Of a DNA stretch of 14,734 nucleotides, positions 1 through 5,591 are shown one piece after another. The stretch covers positions 1 through 14,734 of the forward strand of contig RFFY01000058.1 of assembly GCA_003697065.1 (NCBI GenBank), in the 5' to 3' direction. Source of the DNA: Actinomyces sp. GTDB lineage: Bacteria > Actinomycetota > Acidimicrobiia > Acidimicrobiales > Aldehydirespiratoraceae. The translations under genes and the position numbers were made by a program. The notes beneath the pieces were generated by a model that searched no databases, was not told the DNA's origin, and worked only from the letters and a program-made list of their open reading frames with translations. How positions within the stretch are numbered: the first letter of the stretch is position 1; the number at the start of each line of letters is the position of its first letter.

Positions 1-230
1 TCGTAGATGTAGTGGTCCAGCCTCATGTCGCCGACGCGCCATCCGTCGAAGGCCATGTCTTTTAGCAGCATGTCCTTTAGCGTGTCGTAGATGCGTGCTG
101 CGTCGTTGGCGTACTTGTCGTCCAGCGTCCTGGCGTAGGCGTAGAGGTCGTAGGGCAGCAGGTCGTGCTCCTTGAGGATCAGCGATAGCGCCTCGACAAT
201 TCGTCGATGGAAATCGTCTTTACGTTCCAT
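1..230 (-). CDS. Unknown protein, C-terminus beyond left edge (partial)
   Basis: An open frame starts with ATG at 230 and runs 76 codons to the left edge without a stop. It begins MERKDDFHRRIVEALSLILK and continues as a charged sequence rich in Leu, Tyr, Asp and Lys, with a helical look (for example residues 8-20 and 42-60). Its first 52 bases lie inside the 3' end of the helicase gene in another frame, and beyond the helicase stop at 179 this is the only reading that looks coding. Overlaps of this kind occur elsewhere in the window. No family recognised and no catalytic motif seen. It is presumably the fourth gene of the unit driven from the promoter near 2190. The rest of the protein is outside the window. 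Confidence 0.72.
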   Translation of the reverse strand, partial: MERKDDFHRRIVEALSLILKEHDLLPYDLYAYARTLDDKYANDAARIYDTLKDMLLKDMAFDGWRVGDMRLDHYIY

Positions 231-1408
231 GTCTTGGGAAGTTTGCGTTTCAGTTTGGCAATGACGTCTTCCTCCTTGGTGCCGACCACGTATGGTATGA
301 CAAGGGTCCCGCCATGGCGCGTGATGCGCCCCAGCTTCTGCAGGATGCCGGCCAGCGACTTGTATTCGAGGCTGACGGCGAGGAACAGGTCGGCCTCCTG
401 AGGCAGGTTGGCACCCGTCACCAGCAGCTTGGAAGCGTAGATGAAGGGACGCTGCCCCGCCAGCCACGCCTCGTACACGCGCTGCCTGTCAGGGTTGTCG
501 CTGTAGTAGGCCAGCCTGCGAAAGACAGGCTTGCTGCCCAGCACCTCGGCAAGGCGAGGGTCACGCACAAGGGGCCGGAACGACATCTTGTTCATCGACC
601 ATACGAGGATGCGCTTGTCATTGCGCCGTGCCCACGCCACCATGTCAGGAAAGTGGCGGGACAGGGCTATCGACTTGAGCGACACCATCAGCTGCTTGCG
701 CATCAGGCCTGCCCTGTTGCGTATGTTCTCGTTGCTGCGGTACATTCGTATGAGCTGGCTGAACTGGCCGTACAGGTGGGCAAACGTGCCTTTGATGGTG
801 ACGCACTGGCGCCCCGACAGGTGGCGCGCCTGCACCTCCGTGACCAGCATCGGCTTGCTGCCCCTGCCTATCGTCTTTGTAAAAACATGCGGCGTATTGC
901 CGCTGACAGGGACCAGCAGCACGTCCACCGCCTTGGTGGTGCCGCTGGCCGTCGTCTCGTCCAAGCCCACCGACAATACGTCCACATCCGGACATAGCGA
1001 AAGGATGCGGTCCATGCGCTCCGGCTCCAGCGTGCCCGTAAGCCATAGCGTGCGGCCAAAGCGCACCTGCGACAGGATAGACACCACGCGCGGCGTGATT
1101 AGGTGCGCCTCGTCGTAGATGAGCAGGTCGTAATGGCCGTGCTTCGGCCTGGCATGCCACTGGTGGTACGCCTCTATCTCGACATGCTCAAGGTCGATGC
1201 CGTGCTTCGCTATCTCGGCCTTCCACACCTGGTCGATGTGCGCCTTCTCGGCGACCAACAGCAAGATGCGCTGCGGCTTTACGTCCTCGGCACAGGCCAA
1301 CGCCGCCAGCGTCTTGCCGGCACCTGTGGCGAAGTTCAATACAAGATGGTCGCGCTCACGGAAGCGTGCTACCGCTCGCTGTTGAAATTCGTTAAGTTGG
1401 GTACGCAT
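179..1408 (-). CDS. Superfamily 2 DEAH-type ATP-dependent helicase
   Basis: A 409-aa protein with the ordered motifs of a superfamily 2 helicase: motif I (Walker A) ATGAGKT at residues 27-33, a motif Ia-like LLVAEKAH near 50-57, motif II (Walker B) DEAH at 99-102, motif III LTGT at 123-126, a motif V-like TGANLPQEAD at 331-340, and motif VI QKLGRITRHGG at 357-367 with candidate arginine fingers R361 and R364. Both RecA-like domains are therefore present and the core looks intact. The family uses ATP to move along or remodel DNA or RNA; compact versions are common in phages, where they serve replication, recombination or transcription. Which nucleic acid it acts on cannot be read here. The ATG at 1408 leaves a normal short lead before motif I. 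It overlaps the upstream gene by 40 bp and the downstream one by 52 bp. Confidence 0.93.
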   Translation of the reverse strand: MRTQLNEFQQRAVARFRERDHLVLNFATGAGKTLAALACAEDVKPQRILLLVAEKAHIDQVWKAEIAKHGIDLEHVEIEAYHQWHARPKHGHYDLLIYDEAHLITPRVVSILSQVRFGRTLWLTGTLEPERMDRILSLCPDVDVLSVGLDETTASGTTKAVDVLLVPVSGNTPHVFTKTIGRGSKPMLVTEVQARHLSGRQCVTIKGTFAHLYGQFSQLIRMYRSNENIRNRAGLMRKQLMVSLKSIALSRHFPDMVAWARRNDKRILVWSMNKMSFRPLVRDPRLAEVLGSKPVFRRLAYYSDNPDRQRVYEAWLAGQRPFIYASKLLVTGANLPQEADLFLAVSLEYKSLAGILQKLGRITRHGGTLVIPYVVGTKEEDVIAKLKRKLPKTWNVKTISIDELSRRYR

Positions 1409-2058
1409 AGTTCAATGAATTTTTCGGAATTAGCCTCCATGAAGGCGTAGGGAAACCAGCCGTCGCCCAGCAGACGCTTGGCCCTGCGCTTCGCTTTCTC
1501 TCCCACTGCCTGCAAGCCATCGAATGAAAAGTGCGGCACCAACAGCTCCTTGACGATGCTGCCCGCACCTTCGACAAGGTTGCGCTCATCACCCTCGAAG
1601 TAGGCCCACGCTATCGTCAAGCCCACCTCCGTCAGAAAGGGCAGATGGTAGATGTCATGATCCGGCTCATACGTGTCGATGAGCCAACCTATAGGCACGC
1701 CCATGCGCTCATAGTGCTCGCAGAAATGCTTCAGGTACTCGTTCCAGGTGCGTGACGGAAAGATAGGACGGTTGCGAAAGGCCGTGATCGGATCGTCTGT
1801 CGTCCACTCTCGGCGAACAATCATCGCCGTCAGGTTCGGTATTTGGTGGATGCTGCGAAACGCAGACATCACCACATGCGGATCACTCGGTACCGCTACG
1901 AAGAGCTCCGTCTTCTTCAGCAGCGCCAATCGTATCTCGTTTGGCAAGAGTGTCACGTCCCTGCATACGATGTCGGCCCCCGACTTCAGGTTGCGTAGCA
2001 GAACCACCTTCCTCGTCGTCGGGGACGATGTCAATTCGGAGTTTGATCTCATATCCAT
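1369..2058 (-). CDS. Unknown 229-aa protein upstream of the helicase
   Basis: Not recognised. The frame codes for 229 aa, mostly mixed alpha/beta in appearance, with aromatic-rich stretches (WNEYLKHFCEHYERMG at 105-120, WLIDTYEPDHDIYHLPF at 125-141) and a basic segment EKAKRRAKRLLGDG at 187-200. No signal peptide, membrane segment or known catalytic motif is visible. It sits second in the helicase unit and overlaps the helicase start by 40 bp, so the two are probably translated together. The start is uncertain: ATG at 2058 and ATG at 2052 are both possible, and the first 17 residues look less protein-like than what follows, so translation could begin further in. A helicase partner or nucleic-acid-binding protein is possible from context only. 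Confidence 0.85.
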   Translation of the reverse strand: MDMRSNSELTSSPTTRKVVLLRNLKSGADIVCRDVTLLPNEIRLALLKKTELFVAVPSDPHVVMSAFRSIHQIPNLTAMIVRREWTTDDPITAFRNRPIFPSRTWNEYLKHFCEHYERMGVPIGWLIDTYEPDHDIYHLPFLTEVGLTIAWAYFEGDERNLVEGAGSIVKELLVPHFSFDGLQAVGEKAKRRAKRLLGDGWFPYAFMEANSEKFIELCVPNLTNFNSER

Positions 2059-2161
2059 TTGTTTTTAATTGACAAGTTTCAAGTCGCAGTACGATTGCAG
2101 CCACCAGAAGCACTAACGCCGCCTTGGCCGCAACTCGCAATCCTTCCTTTCGCATTTGCAT
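1883..2161 (-). CDS. Possible small single-pass membrane protein (doubtful)
   Basis: A frame opens at ATG 2161 (or ATG 2155) and codes for up to 92 aa. After a basic start (MQMRKEGLR) there is one hydrophobic stretch, VAAKAALVLLVAAIVL at residues 10-25, then a polar acidic part ending its convincing section near IDIVPDDEEGG (residues 44-54). This has the shape of a small inner-membrane protein with a short cytoplasmic N-terminus. It is the first ATG after the promoter, only about 6-8 nt from the expected transcription start, so it would be almost leaderless. Against it: the second half overlaps the 229-aa gene by 176 bp in another frame, and Ala/Leu/Val runs appear easily in GC-rich shadow frames. 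The alternative is an untranslated leader. Confidence 0.35.
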   Translation of the reverse strand: MQMRKEGLRVAAKAALVLLVAAIVLRLETCQLKTNGYEIKLRIDIVPDDEEGGSATQPEVGGRHRMQGRDTLAKRDTIGAAEEDGALRSGTE

Positions 2162-2172
2162 TGGCTTTATAG

Positions 2173-2204
2173 CAAAGATACAATAGCTATAGGACAATTG
2201 CAAA
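2173..2204 (-). promoter_or_regulatory. Bacteroidota-type housekeeping promoter for the helicase unit
   Basis: Read on the minus strand, TTTG (2204-2201) is followed by exactly 20 bp and then TATCTTTG (2180-2173). This fits the Bacteroidota primary sigma consensus, TTTG near -33 and TAnnTTTG near -7, including the usual spacing. The region is AT-rich relative to its surroundings and lies just upstream of the helicase-containing genes, pointing at them. Expected transcription start is about 2166-2169. It is the only match to both boxes that I found, and the best clue to host range in the window. Confidence 0.8.
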
Positions 2205-2421
2205 CACTGAAAAACACTTCGCTTTTCGCCTTTACGCCTCGCTATCCTCGCTTTATGCGACCTGCGTAGCGCACCTCGCCCAGACCCATGCCCTATAGGA
2301 CTGCCTCGCCAAAAACGCTTAACAGAGAAACCTTTGCTACCACTGCATCCATGGCCAGGTCGTGGCCTGTACGCCATCGAAAGCGCCCCACTGACCCTAT
2401 CGTGGCGCTATGGCGCATGCA
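2205..2421. other. Intergenic stretch between promoter and repeats
   Basis: Part of the roughly 360-bp gene-free interval between the end of unit 1 and the start of unit 2. No convincing gene is seen on either strand; the open frames are low-complexity and Arg/Ser-rich. It holds a short perfect inverted repeat GGCCA-GGTCG-TGGCC near 2353-2367, a GCGC-TATG-GCGC element near 2406-2417, and a 9-mer CTATAGGAC at 2293-2301 that also occurs at 2187-2195 inside the promoter spacer. These could be protein-binding sites, but none is strong enough to call. Confidence 0.5.
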
Positions 2422-2475
2422 CAGGCCCCCATGATACCTCAGGCCCCCATGATACCGCAGGCCCCCATGATACCG
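2422..2475. repeat. Three tandem copies of an 18-bp repeat
   Basis: Three head-to-tail units, CAGGCCCCCATGATACCK on the plus strand, at 2422-2439, 2440-2457 and 2458-2475. They are identical except the last base of the first unit (T instead of G). They lie 8 bp from the terminator's poly-T tract, on its downstream side, in the gap between the two transcription units. Each contains AGGCCCCC, the exact reverse complement of GGGGGCCT at 2499-2506 in the terminator stem region. Possible roles are an iteron-like replication or partition site or a regulator-binding array; nothing in the sequence decides. Confidence 0.92.
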
Positions 2476-2483
2476 CACAGCCC

Positions 2484-2516
2484 AAAAAAAAGAGGGACGG
2501 GGGCCTTGCGCCCCCG
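2484..2516 (-). terminator. Intrinsic terminator ending the 16-gene unit
   Basis: On the minus strand the transcript forms a perfect 7-bp GC stem, CGGGGGC (2516-2510) pairing with GCCCCCG (2504-2498), around the 5-nt loop GCAAG. A short spacer TCCCTC is followed by eight T (2491-2484). It lies 8 bp beyond the stop of the last small membrane protein gene, the place expected for the end of the long operon. Read on the plus strand there is an A tract before the hairpin and no T tract after it, so termination should act on minus-strand transcripts only. Confidence 0.88.
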
Positions 2517-2524
2517 CCCGTTCG

Positions 2525-2710
2525 TTACGAGATGAGCAGTGCCGTAGCGCATCCCGCCAATACGACAACGTCACCCGTTGCGATGCCGTAGCCGGCGACC
2601 AGCGCTACGACGATGACGACAATCGGTTTCGTCTTGCGGCGACGCGGCTCCTCCTGCACAGCGTTGAGCAGACCGATGGCGAGAACGACGATGAGGATCG
2701 TGACGCTCAT
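2525..2710 (-). CDS. Small membrane protein, 61 aa
   Basis: A 61-aa, very hydrophobic protein. Segment 1 spans residues 3-17 (VTILIVVLAIGLLNA). A charged loop, QEEPRRRKTKP (19-29), follows, then a long hydrophobic part at 30-60 broken by GYGIATGD (40-47), which could make one or two further membrane passes. The positive loop suggests that side faces the cytoplasm. The ATG at 2710 forms an ATGA overlap with the preceding gene's stop, which decides the start over a longer open frame with a basic, non-protein-like extension. It is the last gene before the terminator. Size and topology resemble phage holins and other small phage membrane proteins, but no signature allows that name. Confidence 0.78.
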   Translation of the reverse strand: MSVTILIVVLAIGLLNAVQEEPRRRKTKPIVVIVVALVAGYGIATGDVVVLAGCATALLIS

Positions 2711-2913
2711 TGGCGACGAAACGATGCGGCGAAGGCGGGAACGATGAACGGCCAGGCGTTGACGAAAGAGTCGAAGACGTACAGCAGCAGCAGCGTGAGG
2801 ACGGAAACGTTGCGGATGGATATTGCGAGGTCTCTGTCGTCGACGGAAACGGCGATGACGGCGGCTATCGTTAGCACCAACGCCCACAGTGCGCAAAACG
2901 GATCTGTCGTCAT
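2707..2913 (-). CDS. Small two-pass membrane protein, 68 aa
   Basis: A 68-aa protein with two or more hydrophobic stretches: residues 7-23 (CALWALVLTIAAVIAVS) and about 36-64 (VSVLTLLLLYVFDSF continuing to VNAWPFIVPAFAA), separated by a polar loop VDDRDLAISIRN (24-35). The C-terminus is basic (FRRQ). The ATG at 2913 makes an ATGA overlap with the stop of the 344-aa gene and its own stop overlaps the next start the same way, so this and the following membrane gene are tightly coupled. The paired arrangement could reflect a two-component membrane complex (holin/antiholin-like or a pore pair); that is inference from size and context alone. Confidence 0.78.
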   Translation of the reverse strand: MTTDPFCALWALVLTIAAVIAVSVDDRDLAISIRNVSVLTLLLLYVFDSFVNAWPFIVPAFAASFRRQ

Positions 2914-3944
2914 AGCCGCAACGCTTTGGTGGGCGTAGCACGCATCACGTCCTCCCATGAGGCGAAGGCGCCTGTCGTCTGTTCGATGTCGGCATCGAAG
3001 TAGTCGTACACGATAGGCTCGAACCAGAGGACCTGACCCGTCTTGCCGAAGAAGACGTGCAGCGGGATGCCCTGGCCGTAGTGCCACGGACGCAGGCGCT
3101 CGTTGCTGTCGACAGGGCGCATCACCAACGGGTTGACCATCGGCGCGATGGCGATCTCGCTTGCGTCTGGCGTCATGTGGAAGCGCTTGCCGAACGACGC
3201 TTCCTTCATTGTGTCGGTCTCGTGGTCCAGGTAAAGCGCTACGAGTTCGTTGCTGCCGTTGTAAGCGCCCCACAGGTCGACGTCGGGAGCGATGAGCAGC
3301 GAGGTGCGTGACGGTTTGATGTCGATCCCTACCTCGTTGGCAACGTAGATGCGCTTCGCTTCATGGACGATACCTTGCACGGCGAATCCTTTCGGCAGCG
3401 TGGCCGGCAGCGAGCCTTCGTCGGCGAAGATGACGTGCATGCCCATCGCCTGCGCTGCCGGCGTCAGGGCATCGTCTTCGTCGCTCATCAGCGTGACGTG
3501 GTTCTGAAGACGATACGACTTGCGCGGTTCGAGGCGGCGCTTCCAGTAGTCGTACAACGCGATCATCCAGCTCGGCTGCGCCTTGTCGAATCGCGCCTCC
3601 GCCTCAGCTTCGAGGTCGAGCATCGCTTTGGTAGGACGCTCTACGTAGATGGCCACCTCGTGCTCCGGCAAACGGAAGTGGCCGTCGAAGTACTTACGGT
3701 ATGGCACGAGGAACCCGTCGTCGAAGGGCGTCACGTCGGTAACGCCACGCCAGCGAGTAAAGTCGGCGAAGTCGAAGTACTGCCGCCAAAAGGCGCGTAC
3801 GCCTTGCGGACTATCGCACTCGACAAACTGAAGCGCATCGACGATGGCGTGTTGCGTGCTTACGTGGCGTGCGCCGTCATAGAGGACGGGCATGTCGTTG
3901 ACGATGGCGAAACGGCGTTTATGGCTAACGATCTTTCGTTCCAT
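2910..3944 (-). CDS. Unknown 344-aa protein near the end of the array
   Basis: Not recognised. 344 aa, soluble in appearance, without signal peptide. The first part (about 1-110) is rich in Phe, Tyr, Trp and Arg, for example FWRQYFDFADFTRWRG at 52-67. An acidic/basic helical segment follows at 105-140. The second half looks beta-rich, ending with a conserved-looking WEDVMRATPT at 330-339. The block WGAYNGSNELVALYLD (225-240) resembles GYNVGQMRYVAYLSYSELEL in the 195-aa protein next door, so these two may share a fold. It lacks the ordered motifs of the five large paralogs upstream. The ATG at 3944 lies 20 bp inside the preceding gene; the start fits as the only nearby ATG. The stop overlaps the next start by ATGA. 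Confidence 0.88.
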   Translation of the reverse strand: MERKIVSHKRRFAIVNDMPVLYDGARHVSTQHAIVDALQFVECDSPQGVRAFWRQYFDFADFTRWRGVTDVTPFDDGFLVPYRKYFDGHFRLPEHEVAIYVERPTKAMLDLEAEAEARFDKAQPSWMIALYDYWKRRLEPRKSYRLQNHVTLMSDEDDALTPAAQAMGMHVIFADEGSLPATLPKGFAVQGIVHEAKRIYVANEVGIDIKPSRTSLLIAPDVDLWGAYNGSNELVALYLDHETDTMKEASFGKRFHMTPDASEIAIAPMVNPLVMRPVDSNERLRPWHYGQGIPLHVFFGKTGQVLWFEPIVYDYFDADIEQTTGAFASWEDVMRATPTKALRL

Positions 3945-4512
3945 AGCAGAATACTGCGTTTGGCGGCGTAAGTACGGTATGCTCTTCGATGTCGAGACGC
4001 AGTCGCCACCCCTTTTCGAGCATCGCTTTCGTCTTCGCAGGATTCCACTCGCTTAGCACGATCTTGCCGTTACGGTCTATGGCGAACACTTCGGTGTCAA
4101 GCGTAAGCGCGTCCAATTCGAGTTCCGAATAGCTCAGATACGCTACGTAACGCATCTGCCCGACGTTGTATCCGTACATCGGACTCGCATCGATGCCGTA
4201 TCCGAGGTCGCCGATGACGAGCTGCCCTTCTACGTTGGCGAGCAAAGCGTTGTTGCTCAGCGGCATGAACGGATTCTCTGCGTTGCGGTAGCTGTAAACC
4301 GCGTAGATCGCATCGCGCCCATCGTGAATCGTACGGATCGTATTGGTCAGCACGAAGCACTGGTCGCACAGCCACGTCGTCACGTCCATGAAGCGCTTGT
4401 ATTCGTCAGCGAAGAAGCGCAGGTGGAAACGACCCGTTTCTATCTCCTCACGGAAGACGTATCCATATTCGGTGGTCGCAGGCGCTGACGGAAGCAGGTG
4501 GCGAAGCTTCAT
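3925..4512 (-). CDS. Unknown 195-aa protein
   Basis: Not recognised. 195 aa, aromatic-rich and probably mostly beta-strand. Notable segments: WLCDQCFVLTNTIRTIHDGR at 47-66, the only part with two nearby Cys (C49, C52), then VEGQLVIGDLGYGIDASPMY at 94-113 and VFAIDRNGKIVLSEWNP at 142-158, which looks like a beta hairpin followed by helix TKAMLEKGW (161-169). Two cysteines alone do not make a metal site and no second pair is visible. The ATG at 4512 makes an ATGA overlap with the preceding large paralog. It may share a fold with the following 344-aa protein through the YNVGQMRYVAYL-like segment. Confidence 0.86.
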   Translation of the reverse strand: MKLRHLLPSAPATTEYGYVFREEIETGRFHLRFFADEYKRFMDVTTWLCDQCFVLTNTIRTIHDGRDAIYAVYSYRNAENPFMPLSNNALLANVEGQLVIGDLGYGIDASPMYGYNVGQMRYVAYLSYSELELDALTLDTEVFAIDRNGKIVLSEWNPAKTKAMLEKGWRLRLDIEEHTVLTPPNAVFCYGTKDR

Positions 4513-5591
4513 CGCTGATGTCCGGTTACTACGATAGCGTTGTTTTCGAAGTCGATAGTCACGTCCTTTTCGTTGTCGTCACGGATTCCGTCTGCGATGA
4601 TGTAGGGCGTTTCGATGCTGTCCGCGTAGCCGGCAAACACGTTGACGATATGGGGATCGATGTCGCTGACGCCGGTGTACACGTCCAGCGCGGTCACTTC
4701 TACGGCTTCGCCATCCGGATCTTCGTCAAGCGGCTCTTCGAGGCGCGACAGCGAGTAGCGCATGTATCGGAACGGCTCGTTCATCATGGCGAGGGCGTCG
4801 TCGAAGTTGCGTCCATACGTCAGCCACGCTTTGCGCTTGCGGATAAAGGCAGCGTAGCCGTTGACGTAGAGAAACGTTGTGGCGCCATTGCTCATACGGT
4901 AAGCGTGATGGTACTTCGTATTGTCGCAGACGCCATGGCGTACCTTGTGCAAGTAGGCGTAGTCGTTGTATGCGCAGGCAAAGACGTTCATCAGCATCGA
5001 GATCGTGATGCGGTGCTCGTCACGCCAGCGCACAAGGCCGGTATTCGTATCGATGTCGAACAGCTCGATGTCGGGGACGGTGGTGTAGAAGCCGGTATCG
5101 GCGTCACGCATCATCCACAGCGCCTGCGGCGCGTCGTCGTAGCCAGCGCTGACGGCACGGCGCAGCCGGAAGACGGGCGACGGCGCCTGCAAGGCGGGGC
5201 CGACGAGCGTGTATCGTGCGGCGATGTCCAGCGGGTGGCCTACGCGCATCGCTTCGAGGACGTAAGCCGGAACGAAGTAGGGCGCTACGACCTGCCAAAG
5301 CTGACCGCTGATAGCGTAATGACGAGGCTCGTTGAAAGCGGTGGCCAGCTCGGCAAGGGCGTTGCGATCCAGGTGATTAGCAGCGATAGCGGCGACGGCA
5401 GCGGCAGGCTCTATGCTGTGCCACGTGTCGTTGTGGCGGTCATAGACGACAGCGGTGACGCGATAGTTCGGAGCGAGATACAGCGCCAGCGAATAACGGT
5501 TGTCGAAATCGACTACGTGGGCGCGCCCTGAGTTGGCGCGCATCGATTGCGTCTGCGAAGTCGCAATTAGGAACCGGATTTGATCCGTCAT
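4509..5591 (-). CDS. Large array paralog 1 (360 aa), unknown function
   Basis: One of five tandem paralogs. The family's ordered motifs are: motif A YDRHNDTWH at 50-58; motif B HYAISGQLWQVVAP at 91-104, followed by VP at 107-108 and VLEAMRVGHP (111-120); motif C GFYTTVPDIELF at 167-178 leading to RITISMLMNVF (194-204); and motif D NFDDALAMMNEPFRYM at 262-277. A final beta strand pair ends at VTIDFENNAIVV (344-355). It has no signal peptide, membrane segment or recognised active site, and looks like a cytosolic mixed beta/alpha protein. The ATG at 5591 overlaps the preceding stop by ATGA, and its own stop overlaps the next start the same way. Of the five it has the most complete motif A to D set together with the next gene. 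Confidence 0.9.
   Translation of the reverse strand: MTDQIRFLIATSQTQSMRANSGRAHVVDFDNRYSLALYLAPNYRVTAVVYDRHNDTWHSIEPAAAVAAIAANHLDRNALAELATAFNEPRHYAISGQLWQVVAPYFVPAYVLEAMRVGHPLDIAARYTLVGPALQAPSPVFRLRRAVSAGYDDAPQALWMMRDADTGFYTTVPDIELFDIDTNTGLVRWRDEHRITISMLMNVFACAYNDYAYLHKVRHGVCDNTKYHHAYRMSNGATTFLYVNGYAAFIRKRKAWLTYGRNFDDALAMMNEPFRYMRYSLSRLEEPLDEDPDGEAVEVTALDVYTGVSDIDPHIVNVFAGYADSIETPYIIADGIRDDNEKDVTIDFENNAIVVTGHQR

Noticed and set aside
2187..2301. Repeated 9-mer CTATAGGAC (2187-2195 and 2293-2301) as an operator pair
   Set aside because: Two copies of a 9-mer within a few hundred bases is not far from chance, there is no dyad symmetry beyond CTATAG, and no regulator gene is visible. Kept only as a note in the intergenic entry.
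2422..2475. CRISPR array
   Set aside because: The units are directly adjacent with no spacers, are only 18 bp long, and there are no cas genes nearby.
2293..2574. 93-aa open frame reading through the terminator and repeats
   Set aside because: It would be translated across the hairpin and poly-T tract and contains RYHGGL three times only because the 18-bp repeat is a multiple of three. No start context or second evidence.
3973..4061. The Cys pair (C49, C52) in the 195-aa protein as half of a zinc site
   Set aside because: The pair is at about 4359-4368, and no second Cys/His pair at suitable distance follows in the protein; two cysteines do not support a metal-binding call.
4518..5531. 337-aa open frame on the plus strand
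   Set aside because: It lies entirely antisense to a large paralog with conserved motifs, and its product is the Val/Asp/Arg/His-rich text typical of a GC-rich shadow frame. No independent start signal or neighbour supports it.
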